From Cryptomeria japonica (taxonomy: Eukaryota > Streptophyta > Pinopsida > Cupressales > Cupressaceae), in the NCBI RefSeq assembly GCF_030272615.1, contig NC_081408.1:769881336-769945335 (forward strand): DNA of 64,000 nucleotides, written 5' to 3'. A program made the position numbers and the translations under genes. A model generated the notes under the pieces. It saw nothing but the letters and a program-made list of their open reading frames with translations. It searched no databases and had not been told where the DNA came from. Below are positions 19,501 through 30,815 of this stretch, piece by piece (position 1 is the stretch's first letter; the number at the start of each line of letters is the position of its first letter).

Positions 19501-19797
19501 GAGTTGGAAGACAGGATCAAGGTCATCTTTTGTAGAGAGGACAATATGATCATAGAAGAGTAGTGAGATCATGTGTATTCTACTATATTCCTCATTGATA
19601 GAAAAAAAGAGTTGGAGAACAAATGGGAGATGACTCTTCTTGCGGCCTTTGATGAGGTCCTTCACTTGGAGGAACGAATGAAGAATCTACCTGAGATTCC
19701 CATTGCAAATATTGTAGAGATTACGTCCAGATTCATTGAATATGCCAAAAAGGAACAAGGAAAAGGGAACAAAATTCTAGATGAAAAGTTGTTATGA
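16586..19797 (+). pseudogene. ORF-X, plus-strand copy: unknown retroelement ORF of ~1000 residues
   Basis: Starts MAGPKASGSTT and is broken by stops (first near 16,619) and a frame change between about 17,750 and 18,060. Segments to about 17,917 share one frame and those from about 18,067 share another. N-terminal text: GIIKAIGFLPAVRCHELM, GIVLAYLSEGSISEYFHLPG. Middle: HMSSYVIYYLSRF, GAWFIQFPKFTYIIIH. The C-terminal third is charged, Lys/Glu-rich with coiled-coil character (KISKVIRDDTGS, LKEEIEKNKRL). A diverged homologue lies at 39,858-42,530. I cannot name the family; the N-terminal style recalls plant-specific transposon-associated proteins of the Transposase_32 type, but that is a weak analogy. 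No protease, RT or integrase motif is present. Confidence 0.7.
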
Positions 19798-20872
19798 AAT
19801 GATGTGGCAATTCAATCCCTATTAGAGGATGCTTCCTCATTATTTCTGCCAATTTCTATTGGCTATGTTATGATAATGTTTATCTAAATAGGGTTTTTTT
19901 TGTAACAAACCCTAATTAGTGTTTAGGTGTCAAAATCTCAGCCCTTGATCTTATTTAAATCTGAGCCATTCATTGTATTTGAGAATGCTATATAAACTCC
20001 CACTCATTTCATTTGGGAAGATATATATATATATATATATTCTTAGTAGAGAGAAGAAGAATAGTTATTCATAGAGAGTACAAATTTGGTGAAGAGAGAA
20101 AGTTGAACAATTGTTGTTATATTTTGCTATGAGATTAATGAAACATTGAAGTTATGGTGTTTTATTGCAATCTTTGTGGCTTCTTACATGGTTGTTCATC
20201 TTCTTGAATCACTTTATTGAAGATAGTATTTAGATGTTAGAGTTAGATCAAGTCATAAATGTTGTGCTTGATTTTTGGTGAAGCTCATAGTCCAAACCAC
20301 TAGCCTCTTATTGATTGTAATTGCACCTTGTGTGGTCAACTAGAGATATTAAAATTGTTTAAAGTTCTATCACTACATGAGTGTTGATATGCACCCTATT
20401 GATGGTATCTATGTTCATGAATGGTTTGAAAATATTTGAATTCCCTTGGAAGATCGCATCAATTCGAGTAGAGTTGTTGTCCTATGGAAATACTGAAATT
20501 GGTAGAGTTTCACTAAGATTGCCCTCCATTTAGTCATTCATAGGCCCAGTTTAATATAGTCCTCCCCAACCCCTTATCTTTTGTCCCTTTTTTGAAGCAT
20601 AGGTTAGTATTGGGAAAATATCATTCCTTATTGGTCAAGTAGTTGCAAGAACCAGCTTTCATAGAAAGTACGTAAGGCCCCTTGATGAAACAACAAACAA
20701 CGAACAGTGGTGCTTATCAACATGTAGAGAACCTACATACCAGAACCTTGGAGTTGCCTCGATTGATCCTTAGGGGAAATCTTTAGTATTCAGGGAAACT
20801 TTATTCAAGAGAGGATAAGATACTTAAATTATTTTATTCTATGTCCGTATGTGCATGAAAAGCACATCAACA
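19798..20872 (+). repeat. LTR-type end of element H (second TATA, R/U5)
   Basis: TTCTATTGGCTA, TAACAAACCCTAATTAG and CTATATAAAC (TATA at 19988-19997) align by eye with the reverse complement of solo LTR B around 47,030-47,160. The last ~120 bp (TCTCTTGAATAAAGTTTCC and TGTTGATGTG, read on minus) match the termini at 46,156 and 38,686. An (AT)n run occupies 20,021-20,040. It ends CATCAACA at 20,872, followed at once by G integrase sequence. Confidence 0.75.
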
Positions 20873-21990
20873 GGTCCCTTTTCTCCTCAAGGTGTAGCAA
20901 CTTTGAAAGACATGTCTAAATTGCATCTTTACCGTCCAAATATTCTTGGAGGAACTGCAGAGTTGGGATTCTCGGTTGGATGGGGAACGTTGGATCTTGT
21001 TCTTAGACTAGATGATAGGGAGATGTTCCCAAGGAGTTCTTCATCTATGCCATGTCTTCCCAAAGATCAAACCTTAGCTATGTATGCCAATCCTTGGGAT
21101 TCTTATCCAGTAGCTTCTTGATAGCACTCAACAAATTCTTATTTGTTGACTCAACCAACCCATTTCCCCAGGGATGATAATTAGAAGATAATTTCAATGT
21201 GATTCCATACTTGAAGGCCCAATTAGAAAACTTCAATGATGAGAATGCAGGGCCATTGTTGCACACCAAGGCATGTGGACATCCAAATCTTGTAATAATG
21301 TTCTCGAGAAATTTGATCACTACATCAGTGGTGCATAGTTTTAGGGCTTGGGCTTCAGACCACCTCGTGCAATAATTTGTAGTAGTGAGGATTTATTTAT
21401 GTTGAGCTCAAGAAGGGGGATTGATCACTCCAATGAAGTCCAATCCCCATTCAGGAAACGGCATTACTTCAATAATTGGCTTAAGTGGAATAGCAGGATT
21501 CTTTTCTCGAACAACGACCACCTGACACATGAGGATATCCTTTCACGTGTTTGTATGCATCTTTAAACAATGTGGGCCAATAATAACCTGCTCTGGCAAT
21601 TTGATGTGCTATAGCCAAACCACCTTCGTGACTAGTCCCAAATCTACCATGAAAATGCTCTATAATTTGTTTGGCTTCTTCTTTTCCTACACATCTTAAG
21701 TATATCCCCTCATGATTTTTCTTATATAGCACAAAACCTTGTAACACGTATCTCTGGCTCTAAATCCTTAACACCCTCTTCTGGACAGGATTCAAATGTG
21801 AAGGGCATCTATGGTTTAGTAAATAGTATACAACATCATCATACCATTCTCCAAGAGATACTTCCTCAAGAACATAAGTCTGTTGCACTAGTTTGGGTCT
21901 TGTCGTGGTAATTGTCTATGCTAATGCTTGACCTTGGACTACCTTCATTGGTTGTATTTCAATGTCATATTCTTGGATCATGGCGACCCA
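20873..21990 (-). pseudogene. Integrase of element G (decayed, truncated)
   Basis: Right-to-left on the minus strand: degraded zinc domain (HFHGRFGTSHEGGLAIAHQI, YYWPTLFKDAYKHV; both Cys are lost), then the core with CNNGPAF, where Asp is expected before NG and Asn is present, and GNGLVESTNK, where the Glu is kept. Text continues through NSLGTSPYHLV and LLHLEEKRDL right up to 20,873, where the CATCAACA terminus of element H begins. Several stops interrupt it. Confidence 0.75.
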
Positions 21991-21999
21991 CTTGCCTCT

Positions 22000-23295
22000 T
22001 CTTTCACCCAATTCATTTTTCATCAATAAAGTCTTCACGATCGCATCAGGAACAATGGTGAACACCTTGCTTCTTAATAATTAATGCCTAAATTTCTTAA
22101 TACCCTTGACCAATGCATGGGCATGTTTCTCTACATTTGGGTACCTCAGCTCTGCATCCTTTGATGAAGCACTCGTGAAAGCAATTGGATGTTCATCTTT
22201 CTCCTCAATTCTCTGAGTGAGGATTGTTGCGCAAGTATGCTTTGAAGCAAAGGAGTACAAATAGAAAGACTTGGCATAATCAAGGCTGACAAGGATTGGA
22301 GCATTAACAATTGCTTGCTTTATTTCTTCAAATGCTTGCTTTTTTGGAGTTGTCCATTCAATCTTTGTTCCTTTCTTCAACATGTCATTTAGTGGTTTCA
22401 CAATCTCAACGAATCCAGTAATAAACTTCTTGACAAAGTTAATCTTACAAAAGAATGATTTCAATTCTCTTTGATTGGCGGACACGTCAATCCTTGAAAT
22501 AGCCTCGATGCACTCTAGATCAATAGAAATTCTATTCTCAGAAATAACATGTCCAAGAAGCTTCCCCTTAGTTACACCAAACACTTATTTCTTGGGATTC
22601 AAAGATATCCTGTACCTTCTGCAGCATTGGAAGATTTTCCTCAGATCATTAATATGATCTTCCCTTCTTTTAGAAAACACTGTGAGATTGTCCATATAAA
22701 TTATTATGCATTTTCCTACTAAATCACAAAATGCAATGTCCATCGCCCTCTGGAGGGTAGCTACTGCAATGATCAAGCCAAATGGCATTCTCTAGTAGGG
22801 GAAGGTGCCCCACTTGGTGGTAAAAGCTATCTTCAATCTGTCTTCCTCCTCCACTAGAATTTATTTATATCCAGAGTATCCATCCAAGAACGACATCATT
22901 TGAGAGTCATTAACAATTTGCAATACCTCATCCAAAGATGGAAGAGGGTAATTATCCTTCTCAGAAGCCCTATTCAAATTTTGGAAGTCTATACATAACC
23001 TTATTTCTCTATTTTTCTTTCTCACTAGAACCAGATTGGTGACCCACGTTGAGTGCTTGACTAGAAATATTATCCTTGCTAAGAGTAGTTTCTTTACTTC
23101 TTGATAAATCAGTGGTTCTAGCAATGGATTTGCGGGCCTCTGTCTCTGCTGGAAAGGCTTGCTTCCTCGCTTCAATGGAATTGTGTGTGTGAAGAGAGAG
23201 GTATCATAGGTTTTCAAATCCTCATATCCCCATGCGATAACATCAGATAATTCTTTCAGGTTTTTGAATTTCCTTCCTTTTCTTCTAGGGTACAA
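22000..23295 (-). pseudogene. Reverse transcriptase and classical RNase H of element G
   Basis: Right to left: EVKKLLLARIIFLVKHSTWV, RLCIDFQNLNRASEKDNYPL, MMSFLDGYSGYK, then YMDN in place of YMDD (the Asn codon is the complement of 22,687-22,689), NPKK, GKLLGHVISENRISID, and the RNase H part FYLYSFASKHTCATILTQ...HPIAFTSASS. At least four stops. Loss of the second palm Asp would abolish polymerase chemistry. Confidence 0.85.
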
Positions 23296-23498
23296 ACTTT
23301 CCCAATGAGTACGTTCTTTATTTGTCCATATTTTCCCAAGTGTACAGCTTCACACTCACTACCTTTTGTAGTTTGATTCCTGCTCAACCTATCAAGGTCA
23401 AAGAGTCTTTCCAACTCAATCATTCCACGAGGGATAGTATTTTTTTCAAGTTCATTATCCCGTCAGCATCAAAATCTACTTCTTCAAGTTCCTCTTCA

Positions 23499-24100
23499 TC
23501 AATTATTTGTGGCGTAAACATATCTGAGTTTGTGAGAAAATCTAAAATGTGTGTCATCTTCAAACACTTGAAAATTCGTAACATTGTCTGGCACAAAGGG
23601 AACTGAAGTTAATTCAATTGTAAATTTCTTCAAGCCTTCCATGACAAGGGGCTCCAAGGAACTGGTTGCTTGAGCTAATGCATTCACGACCTCATTATCA
23701 CCTCTGTGTATCATCTTGATGTTGAATGCATCAAAACTCTCAATCAAGTCTCATACTCTATTATGGTAGCAGCACAACCTTTTGTCATGACAAGTGTATA
23801 ATTTCCTTATTTTTCGCACCACAATTTGTGAATCTCCCAACACATGTAGGTTCTTTGCACCTTTCTGGATTGCAAGGAGAAATCCATGGACCAATTATTC
23901 GTATTTGGCAACATTGTTAGTACAGGGAAATTGTAGTCTATATGCAGACAGATAAGTCTCTCCAGTTGGGCTAATCAATTCAATTCTAGCCCCACTCCCA
24001 TTCTTGGATTTAGACCCATCTAACCTTAAGGTCCATATTTGATTAGCATTTTGAACTTGGGGCTACTGAATGACCTCTTTCTTCTTTTCTTCTTCTTGAG
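23499..24100 (-). pseudogene. RNase H domain of element G located upstream of the RT
   Basis: Right to left: IWTLRLDGSKSKNGSGARIE, TYLSAYRLQFPCTNNVAKYE, HVLGDSQIVV, MIHRGDNEVVNALAQATSS. The acidic residues Asp (LDGS), Glu (KYE) and Asp (GDSQ) are visible; the last Asp of the usual ADALA is Asn. Two stops break it. It resembles the extra RNase H of element A (FDGS, NNIAEYEAL, FGDSQL), but here it precedes the RT rather than following RT/RNase H. Confidence 0.75.
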
Positions 24101-24457
24101 ATATTTTCATTTTTCCATCCTCGAGCTCCAGAACTACCTCAAAAATGGCTTCAGCATCACTAGTTTCTACAATACTTATCATTGTTGGGTTCGGTGGGAC
24201 CATCTTCATTACTTACTCAATAGCAAGTTTGCACATTTCACAGGTAAACTCCGAGTGAAAAACATTGTGAATTCTACACCAATTGGGTAATAACGGATCA
24301 TGAGTATGCCTCTACCCAACTCAGTCTCCTACTCTACACTCCTTAGGATGAAATCTCTAAAACTATCAAACATATCCTTGCCTCTACCTGGCTATTCCTC
24401 AAGATCATCTTCAATAAGAATCTTTGTGGAGTTAGGCATCTCTTCCCTCTTCTCAAT

Positions 24458-25128
24458 CTATGTTGAGACATGCAGCATCAAAACTTCCTCAACCTTGGGC
24501 CTATAGGTACCCAAATCAGTCTCCAGAAATAGGATCTCATTATCTTCTCCATATTCAATTATTGTCAGGCACAATTTAGGCGTGCTATCAATTCTGATCT
24601 GATTGGGAACACCCTTCCATAGAAGCCACATGTGAGAAAAGTCAGTAGAGATGTATCCATTCAACTTCCTTGACCAATCTCTACTTAACAACATACCATA
24701 CCCATCTAGAATATCCATGACTGAAATATCAAGACAACTCTGCACCCTTGGGTCGACGGCCAATATCATGTGCATGTTACTGAGTTCCCCAACAATGGGT
24801 ACTTCAGTCTTGTCAAGTTGGGTGACCTTATTGTTTGTATGTAGAGGCATTAATCCCAGTATCTGACACACTGCTAATGGAATTATGTTTCTTAAAGCGC
24901 CAAAGTCTATTGGGCAATTGTGTAAGAGTTTGCCAAAAATCCTAACAAAGACCAAGAAAGGAGCATGTTCATCCCTTCCTTGATAACAAATTGTGGGTTT
25001 CCTTCTCTGTTCACCATTATTGTTAAATTCCTAACTCCTCGCTTCCTATTGTGACTCTTGACCCGTAGCCAGTGCTTGAATGATTTTATTAAAAGTTGGC
25101 TTCATAGGTTCACTAACCTCTTGAATTC
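24458..25128 (-). pseudogene. Protease region of element G
   Basis: Right to left: TIMVNREGNPQFVIKEGMNM, then CPIDFGALRNIIPLAVCQIL, where the position of the usual DxGA/DSGA catalytic loop reads DFGA, followed by MDILDGYGMLLSRDWSRKLN and STDFSHMWLLWKG. This matches the layout of plant gypsy retropepsins. The text runs into the LTR N1 end at 25,129. The gag-side flank continues after 35,933. Confidence 0.65.
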
Positions 25129-25291
25129 TGAAGTATCCCAGATATTTTTTTTATTTTTTAAGACCAATAAGAATCATCAACCAACATATAACCCGTTAAG
25201 GTTAGAAAGCATAAACTCAAAGCTTGCTGAAAATGCAACCCTTCCACTTTCTGATCACCAAGTGCCCAATGTGGGAAGGTGAGAGCATAGG

Positions 25292-26983
25292 TGTCGGGAT
25301 TGAGTTGTCATTGATGTCAATCGGTACTACAAGATGAATAAGCTACTGGTATGATGACAGACAAATATTATCAGTAACTTCATTGGTATGAGATGAGATA
25401 CATGTTTGGGTGAGCATGTTAAGTGATAACCAGTTGAGCTTATAGTAACTTCGTTGGTATGAGATGAGATACATGTGTGGATGAGCATGTACCGGTCTAA
25501 AGTTTGGCTACCTATTTATGATAAAGAAGCAGCATGTTAAAGTCATCATAAACCACCAGAAGTGATGATGTGTTACTGGTGTAGTATACATTATCGGTTA
25601 GTAGAAGAAGAAGGCCCCCACTGGTAAAGGCATGTACCGGTATGAGTTTGCTGAATGCTTAAGCATGAATCGACTATGTCCATGAACTGAGCATTTGACC
25701 ATGGTGATGCCACGTGGAGCCGAGGTAGAAAATATGTTGTTGTCGGTGAAGTCTCCATCGACACGATGGGTGAAACTATCAGTTGGAATTAATGAAGTAG
25801 CCGCAAATCACGGGAGTGTAACTGACCAATGTAGCTTGAGGAAGAAAAAATGATGAAGGAAGATTAGGGGGCAGTTGGCGCCTGAATCAATGTAAAGGAA
25901 ATCCGATCATAAGATGACCTCAAAAAGAAAATAGCCAGGTGCTTTTATGTGTCAATGGATTTCAAAGTAGAAAATTTTGTACGTGATTGCTATCTTTAGC
26001 AAGCATGTTTTGGGTTAATGGAAAATGTGTATAGATGCATCCCTGGAGTACAGGTGATCGACACATGATAGACTAGATAGGATCTAATACAGATTATGTC
26101 AGGAAAAGGAAACCCTAAGCACTCAAATTTTGAATTGCATTTTGGTGGGAAATGTGTGGTTAAAAAGAAGAGCTCGAGACAGAGAAAAGTGTTGCTGCAA
26201 TAGAAGACAAGGGTGATATTGTTGTTGGAGAGCCAGAGAGAAACACACTAAAAGTGTTTATGAGCAAAGTGTTGATTAACAGGTGAAGTAGAGAAAATCG
26301 GTAAAGAGTGCATTGAACAAAGAGGTTATAAACCAGCAGCAGTGTCTAATAAAAAGGTGATTGAGGGTGAGTTAAGAAAAAGGGAAGATAGTGTGAGCGA
26401 AGATTGAGAAAGGTGATCAACAAAGTAAAGTTGCAGATCAGGAAAAGAGGAACCAGACTGGTAAGATTGAAACCGGTAGAGTAGGATATTGTAAGGTTGC
26501 AAAACTTCATTTGCAACAGTGATTTAATTTTTGTATCTAAGCTTTAAATTGTTTTTCACTAAGTTGTAGCTTAGTGCAGGGGTTGTAGCTCCTTTAGGTA
26601 GTAGCCTATAAATTGTGTAGGGGTTGGTTCTCCTTTGAGTCAGTGCTCAGAAATCAAGGGTTGGTGCTCCTTAAGTTGGTGCCCTAAATTTTATAATCAG
26701 AATTTCATTGTGAGGCTAGATTGGAGCAGAAGATCTCCAACAGCTATTCTCACCGAGGTTTTTCCCACATTGGGTTTTCCTCGTATATATCTAGTGTTGT
26801 GTGTTGCATCTTTGTTTATGTGATATTTTAGTAGTTTAGCAAATCCTTTCACACACCTTCGTTGCACTTTTATGTTGTCGATTAACACTCAATTTGTTTC
26901 ATTTACTGGTATCTTCCCTTTTTGAAAGTAAAAGATTAAAATCACTGATTCACCTCCCTCTCAGTGAGACATTGTGTCCAACA
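25292..26983 (+). repeat. 5' LTR of element K
   Basis: Begins TGTCGGGATTGAG and ends GTCCAACA (1692 bp). An internal ~72-bp unit (AGTAACTTCATTGGTATGAG...) is tandemly duplicated at ~25,374-25,490. The second copy lacks 24 bp that are present in the 3' LTR. Confidence 0.93.
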
Positions 26984-26985
26984 AT

Positions 26986-26997
26986 TGGTATCAGAGC
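26986..26997 (+). other. Primer-binding site of element K
   Basis: TGGTATCAGAGC, complementary to the 3' end of plant initiator tRNA-Met, two bases after the 5' LTR. Confidence 0.93.
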
Positions 26998-27059
26998 CTA
27001 GGTACCATTTTTTGTCAAAATCATTCTCTATCTTGGGTAGATCTTGTCAAGTGTTCACA

Positions 27060-29130
27060 ATGGCAAGAAATGAATCAGCCTCCTCAAAAGCTCCTATGTT
27101 TGATGGTACCAACTATGCCTTTTGGAGTAGAAGAATGGAAACCTATCTGTCCTCTCTAGGTTTTGATGTATGGATGTCAGTTGTAAGTGGATATACAGTT
27201 CCTAATAATCCCCCCTACTAATCCAGATGCAAAGAAGGAATTTGAGAATAATGCTAAAGCCAAGAATGTCATTCTTAGTGGGTTGTATGATAATGAGTTT
27301 GTCAAAGTCATGCACTTCTCTTCTGCCAAGGAGACCTAGAATAAGTTGCAGAAGATTTTTGAAGGCAATGCTAAAGTCAAGGAAGCCAAGTTGCAAACTT
27401 TCAGAGCACAGCTTGAGGGCTTGAAGATGGGAGATGAAGAGAAGATTGTAGAATTTTCTCCAAAGGGTTGATGAAAGAACAAACACCATTAGAGGGCCTG
27501 GAGAAGAAATAAAAGATGAGGTTATAGTGAAGAAAGTACTTAGATCTCTTACATCTAAGTATGATACAAAGGTCTCAGCAATAGAAGAAGCAAAAGATAT
27601 GAAAGTCTTTACAATTGATGAGTTGTATGGCTCCCTAACTGCTTATGAGATGAGGATTGTTGGTACTGATGTTGTGAAGAAATAAGTTGCATTCAAGACA
27701 TCAAGAAAAGGAAAAGAAGAATCTGCTCATGATGCAACTGGTGAAAACTCTGATGACATCATGGAAAACTTTGTCAGAAGAGTCAAGATAGGTTCAGGCA
27801 AATATAAAGGCAAGCTTCCTCTAAAATGTTTTAACTGTAGAAATATTGAGCATTTTGCTGTTAAATGTCCCTATGGTGACAAGAATGAAGACCATCAACC
27901 AAAAGGTAGCAAATTATTTAGTAAGGATAAGAAGAAAAATGTCTATCAGCATGATAGAAAAGGCTATCGGAAGCAAAGCAGTCTTTACACACATGAAAAT
28001 GATACCACATATGAGGAAAGTGCCTCAGATAATTGTTGCAGTGATGATGAAGTAAGAGCAAATCTTTTTATGACTCAAGAGGTACTAATACTTGAAGAAG
28101 CAGAAGAGGAAGAACAAGAAGGCGAAGTAGATCTTGAAGAAGAACTCATTAGTATCTTAGATGAGCTAAAGAAAACAAGAAGAGAGTTGAAGAAGGAAAG
28201 AAGGGCAGCAACTGAAGAACAAGATTTGTTGGAACAATCTCTTGAAGAGTCCCAGAAAACTATTGTAGATCTAAAACTTCAGTTGGAAGAGGCCAAGAGA
28301 ATGTGTGAAGTCATTGGAGCCAGTTTGAGTGAAAAGGAAAAGGAGCATTAGAATCTAGAAGCAGAAATAGTGAAACTCCAGAAGGACTTGGAGAAAAGTC
28401 AGGAAGAAATAAAAGTGAGAAGCAAGTATAAAGGTAACACTGAAGCTTTGGATAGGATTCTGAGAAAACAGAAGCAATCCAAAGATACCAGTGGCTTAGG
28501 CTTTCAAAAAGGTCAAAGATCAAATAGAAAAGACACATTAGATAAGAAAATTCAATTCACTTCTACTAAGGAAGGTAAAGATAAGAACACATTCACAGTG
28601 GGAAAGGATACTAGCAAAAAGACATATGCAGACGCTACTAGAAACTGATACACAAACCGGTATGCTAAATCAATGAACTGGAGACCATGCTCAATGCACC
28701 AGCATGCAGACCCAAGGAGAAATGCAGGCAGTAATCATGAAGGATTCACAAGGGTTAGTAACATGAGAGGATACACCCTAGTGAGGCGGGATTTTGTAGG
28801 TTCAAGACAACCTAACAAATATGTATCAAATTTTTATGGTTATTGTCATTGTTGCAATAAATTCGGTCATAGAATGGCAGACTATAGGAAAATGAATGTC
28901 AACCCTATTTTTGAGAGTAGAAACTCATTTGAGCATTACAAAGTATAAATATCATGTGTTATAATTGCAATAAGTTTGGTCACAAGAGTTATGAATGTAG
29001 GAGTAACATGCAAATGTCCTAAGAGAATGTATTGAGTACATCTTTTGGTGCTAATGTGAAATGCTATAAGTGTCAAAATTTTGCTCACATAGAAAAGCTT
29101 TGTTAGCTGAGAACTGACAAGCAAAAGAGA
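27060..29130 (+). pseudogene. gag: Gag of element K with coiled coil and several CCHC knuckles
   Basis: ATG at 27,060: MARNESASSKAPMFDGTNYA, FWSRRMETYL. A frameshift lies in the C-run at ~27,208-27,214 and a TAG replaces Trp in AKET-NKLQ. The first knuckle is CFNC-x4-H-x4-C (~27,826). A long Glu/Lys coiled coil follows (KKTRRELKKERRA, LEEAKRMCEVIGASL), with a stop at 28,349 and then the motif EALDRILRKQKQSKD, familiar from Sirevirus Gag proteins. Further, partly degraded knuckles occur at ~28,850 (CHCCNKFGH), ~28,955 (CYNCNKFGHKSYEC) and ~29,050 (CYKCQNFAHIEKLC). Several stops: not functional. Confidence 0.85.
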
Positions 29131-29148
29131 GTTGTACCAGATGAAAAG

Positions 29149-30815
29149 TTGGAATCAAAACCGGAACACAAAGTGACAGAAGAGGAAAAGAAAGAAGAGA
29201 AACCGGTTTGGCTAGAGAAGGAGAAAAATAAGACAGAGTCTAGCCTAATTGTGCAAACTGCTCTACATGTTGAAAGGAGGAATTTATGGGTAGTTGACAG
29301 TGGTTGCTCAAATCACATGACCAGAGATAAGAAAAAGTTCATCAAGATTGATGATTGGAATGGTAGTTCAGTTAGGTTCGGTGACAACTCTTCCATCAAG
29401 ATCAAAGGTTGGGGTACATTGAATATTGATGAAAATCTCAGGGCTCATGATGTGTACTATGTGGAAGGATTGAAACATAACCAAATCAGTGTAAGTGAGA
29501 TGTGTGACAAAGGGTACAATTTCTCATTTGATTAAACTAATTGTCAGATAAGGAAGTAGAGTACCGGTCAAGTGGTAGCAGAAGGAAAGAGAATAGAGGG
29601 TAATGTCTATAATCTAAAGGAATGTTATTAGTCATGATGCATGATGGGATAGGTTGATGAAAGTTGGTTGTGGCACCGGAGACTAGGTCATGTGAATTTT
29701 GATAATCTAGTGAAGATAAGCAAAAACCAGTATGTGAGAAACATGCCTCAGATTATAAAACTGGCAAGTACATTTTGTGATGATTGTGTCAGAGGTAAGC
29801 AAACAAAGGTTAGTTTTAAAACAAAAGAATATAACACCTCAAGACCTTTGGAGTTGATACATGTCGACGACTTATGTGGACCAACACGGACAAGAGCTTT
29901 GGCAGGAGAAAGGTATTTCATGTTGTCCATAGATGATTACTCAAGAACGACTTGGGTAACCTTCCTTCAAGACAAGTCACAAGCATTTGAAAGATTCAAA
30001 ATTTTCAGGAAGATGGTGGAAAATGAAAGTGGACATCGATTAAAATGCTTAAGATCTGACCGGGGTGGAGAATTTTCTTCAAATAAATTTGTTGACTACT
30101 GTGAGAAACATGGAATTTGAAGACAGTTTTCAGCTGCAAGGATACCTCAACAAAATGGGGTGGTTGAAAGGAAAAATAGGACAGTGAAAGATATGGTCAG
30201 GACAATGTTGAATGAGGCCAACATACTAGATGTATACTGGAAGGAAGTAGTTCATACTTCTATCTACACTTTAAACTTGGTTCAGTTAAGGGTGAATAGT
30301 AGAATGACTCCTTATGAGTTATGGAATGAAAGGAAACCATCACTCAAACACTTTAGAGTGTTTGGAAGTAAGTGCTTCATCAAGAAAGATGTTGATGGAT
30401 TGGGAAGTTTTTATTCCCAGAGTGATGAAGGAATTTTCTTGGGATGCTCAGCCAACAGTAAAGCCTACAAATGCTACAACCTGAGATTGAGAAGGGTGGT
30501 TGAGAGTGTAAATGTAAGAATAGATGAAGACCCACACAAAGGACAACCTACACCTACACCTGCACCCTACTTTGATAAGTCAGATGTGGAATATGAAGAC
30601 CAATCTGACAATAGACTAGTAGAAGATGTACCAAACAAGACTCCCAACCGGTATGTGCAGAAGTATCATCTGAAAGAACAGATCATAGGAGATAGGAATG
30701 AAGGTGTGCAAACCAGAAGGAGATTAGCCCAGGAAGGAGAGCGGGTAAATTTATGTCTCATGACTGAATTAGAGCCTAAAACTTTTGATGATTCTAGCAA
30801 AAATTAAAAATGGGT
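29149..30815 (+). pseudogene. pol: Protease and integrase of element K
   Basis: The aspartic protease motif LWVVDSGCSNHMTRDKKKF lies at ~29,284. The integrase zinc domain follows (WHRRLGHVNFDNL...CDDCVRGKQ, ~29,670-29,810). The catalytic core has HVDDLCGP, LRSDRGGEF and GVVERKNRT, so the three acidic residues are all kept. Stops at 29,533 (TAA), around 29,560-29,630 and at 30,118-30,120 (TGA) break the frame. Confidence 0.9.

Larger units (their letters stand above)
14770..20872 (+). mobile_element. Element H: palindrome array, ORF-X and LTR end (probable giant LTR)
   Basis: In order: hairpin repeats (14,795-15,625), TATA box (15,816), leader with a possible intron, ORF-X (16,586-19,797), a second TATA box (19,988) and an end ...GCACATCAACA at 20,872 that abuts G integrase coding sequence. 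The terminal ~1 kb aligns by eye with solo LTR B (reverse of 46,156-47,160), and its palindromes match those inside solo LTR B. No polypurine tract or primer site separates ORF-X from the LTR-type end. This favours ORF-X lying within the LTR. The left end is not found. Confidence 0.55.

Noticed and set aside
20021-20040. (AT)10 microsatellite
   Set aside because: Ordinary simple repeat in U5-proximal LTR DNA; no further structure.
20849-21121. 90-codon plus-strand frame at the G/H junction
   Set aside because: It is antisense to the readable G integrase C-terminus (NSLGTSPYHLV on the minus strand) and runs over the H terminus.
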